From Perkinsus marinus ATCC 50983 (Eukaryota > Perkinsozoa > Perkinsida > Perkinsidae), in the NCBI RefSeq assembly GCF_000006405.1, contig NW_003210279.1, positions 49,939-113,938 on the forward strand: DNA of 64,000 nt. The letters run 5' to 3'. Positions 63,578 to 64,000 of the stretch are shown here, piece after piece. How positions within the stretch are numbered: the first letter of the stretch is position 1; each line of letters opens with the position of its first letter. Both the position numbers and the translations under genes were made by a program. The notes beneath the pieces are model-generated. The model saw nothing but the letters and a program-made list of their open reading frames with translations, ran no database searches and was not told the DNA's origin.

Positions 63578-64000
63578 TGTGATTGTTTGCGTGTGAGCTA
63601 CTTGTATATTCCGTAGCCATATCTCGACTCAAGTGTGGCAGTCAAGAGACACCACAGATTAGCAATTTGATTGCCACAGAGCCTTCCTGCGGCCAGAGTT
63701 GATACTTGAGCGACAAACCGACGTAGTTTAGCAACTGACTAACTGACATTGACGGACAAACTCAAAACTAGATTTCATACTAATGCGTACCAGCGAGGAT
63801 GCCAGTCTTAATCATAAAAATGAATGGCAACTGATGTTGCCTGTTATTAAACATAGAACAAACGGTGATGATAAAATATTCACATGGTTGAGGGAGTAAC
63901 TTCACCCTTGGACTCATCTTGGAGGGAGCGCATAAATTGGAAGAAACCGAATTCACTAGTCTTGAGCCCGTTAGCATAGACAAACTCGTCAGCAATCCAA
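63455..64000 (-). repeat. Right arm of the large inverted duplication
   Basis: Reverse complement of 60662-61205 with few substitutions next to glutamate dehydrogenase and more toward the inner end. It continues past the window edge. Confidence 0.93.
63880..64000 (-). CDS. NAD glutamate dehydrogenase, second copy, 3' end only (partial)
   Basis: The last 40 codons and stop (63880-63882) of a second glutamate dehydrogenase on the minus strand. One silent difference is visible from the first copy over 121 nt (GCG TTC versus GCG CTC region in MRSLQD). The gene runs off the right edge. Confidence 0.92.
   Translation of the reverse strand, partial: WIADEFVYANGLKTSEFGFFQFMRSLQDESKGEVTPSTM

Overview
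This is nuclear DNA of a protist, most probably an alveolate of the Perkinsus type. That assignment is an inference. It rests on EF-hand protein kinases of the CDPK type, dense intron-rich genes whose typical intron is only 44-51 nt, nuclear tRNA genes, a giant NAD-type glutamate dehydrogenase and a secreted protein of the lineage-specific kind seen in Perkinsus. Two genes were spliced base by base here (lipoyl synthase, 9 exons; DCAF13/Sof1, 11 exons). Both gave uninterrupted family-like proteins, so the GT..AG intron model is reliable.

Layout. 1-8.4 kb: repeat-rich stretch with trinucleotide runs, six short inverted-repeat elements and several incompletely resolved minus-strand exons coding acidic, Ser/Ala-rich proteins. 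8.4-18.7 kb: housekeeping genes (lipoyl synthase, tRNA-Cys, DCAF13/Sof1, a CDPK, small unknowns, a GPKOW-like KOW protein). 18.9-20.9 kb: a broken hAT transposase. 21-25 kb: a hypothetical gene, tRNA-His and little else. 25.4-35.7 kb: two tandem paralogues coding zinc finger + C2 + membrane-anchor proteins, split by a second hAT element. The second paralogue carries a 53-bp minisatellite in an intron. 36.5-41 kb: an unknown nuclear-type gene with a CW-like zinc finger, a small ORF and a second minisatellite array. 41.1-44.4 kb: an MFS transporter with a third array in its first intron. 45-50.5 kb: a PHD-knuckle-ePHD chromatin protein and the catalytic subunit of DNA primase. 50.5-52.5 kb: hairpin-rich spacer. 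52.5-56.3 kb: a copper P1B-ATPase. 57.3-64 kb: an intronless ankyrin-fused NAD glutamate dehydrogenase, and at the right edge the start of a second, nearly identical copy in inverted orientation. A secreted-protein gene lies between them.

The genes do not form an operon or one pathway. Most are independent housekeeping functions: lipoylation, rRNA processing, Ca2+ signalling, splicing, membrane tethering, DNA replication, chromatin reading, copper export and glutamate catabolism. The most unusual content is in the repeats. There is a family of ~50-54 bp minisatellites sharing the core GGGGCNNNTATGCCA, present as three arrays of which two are demonstrably intronic. There are also two dispersed short element families inside introns, tRNA B-box-like sequences inside 44-51 nt introns, and a tandemly triplicated splice-acceptor/exon start.
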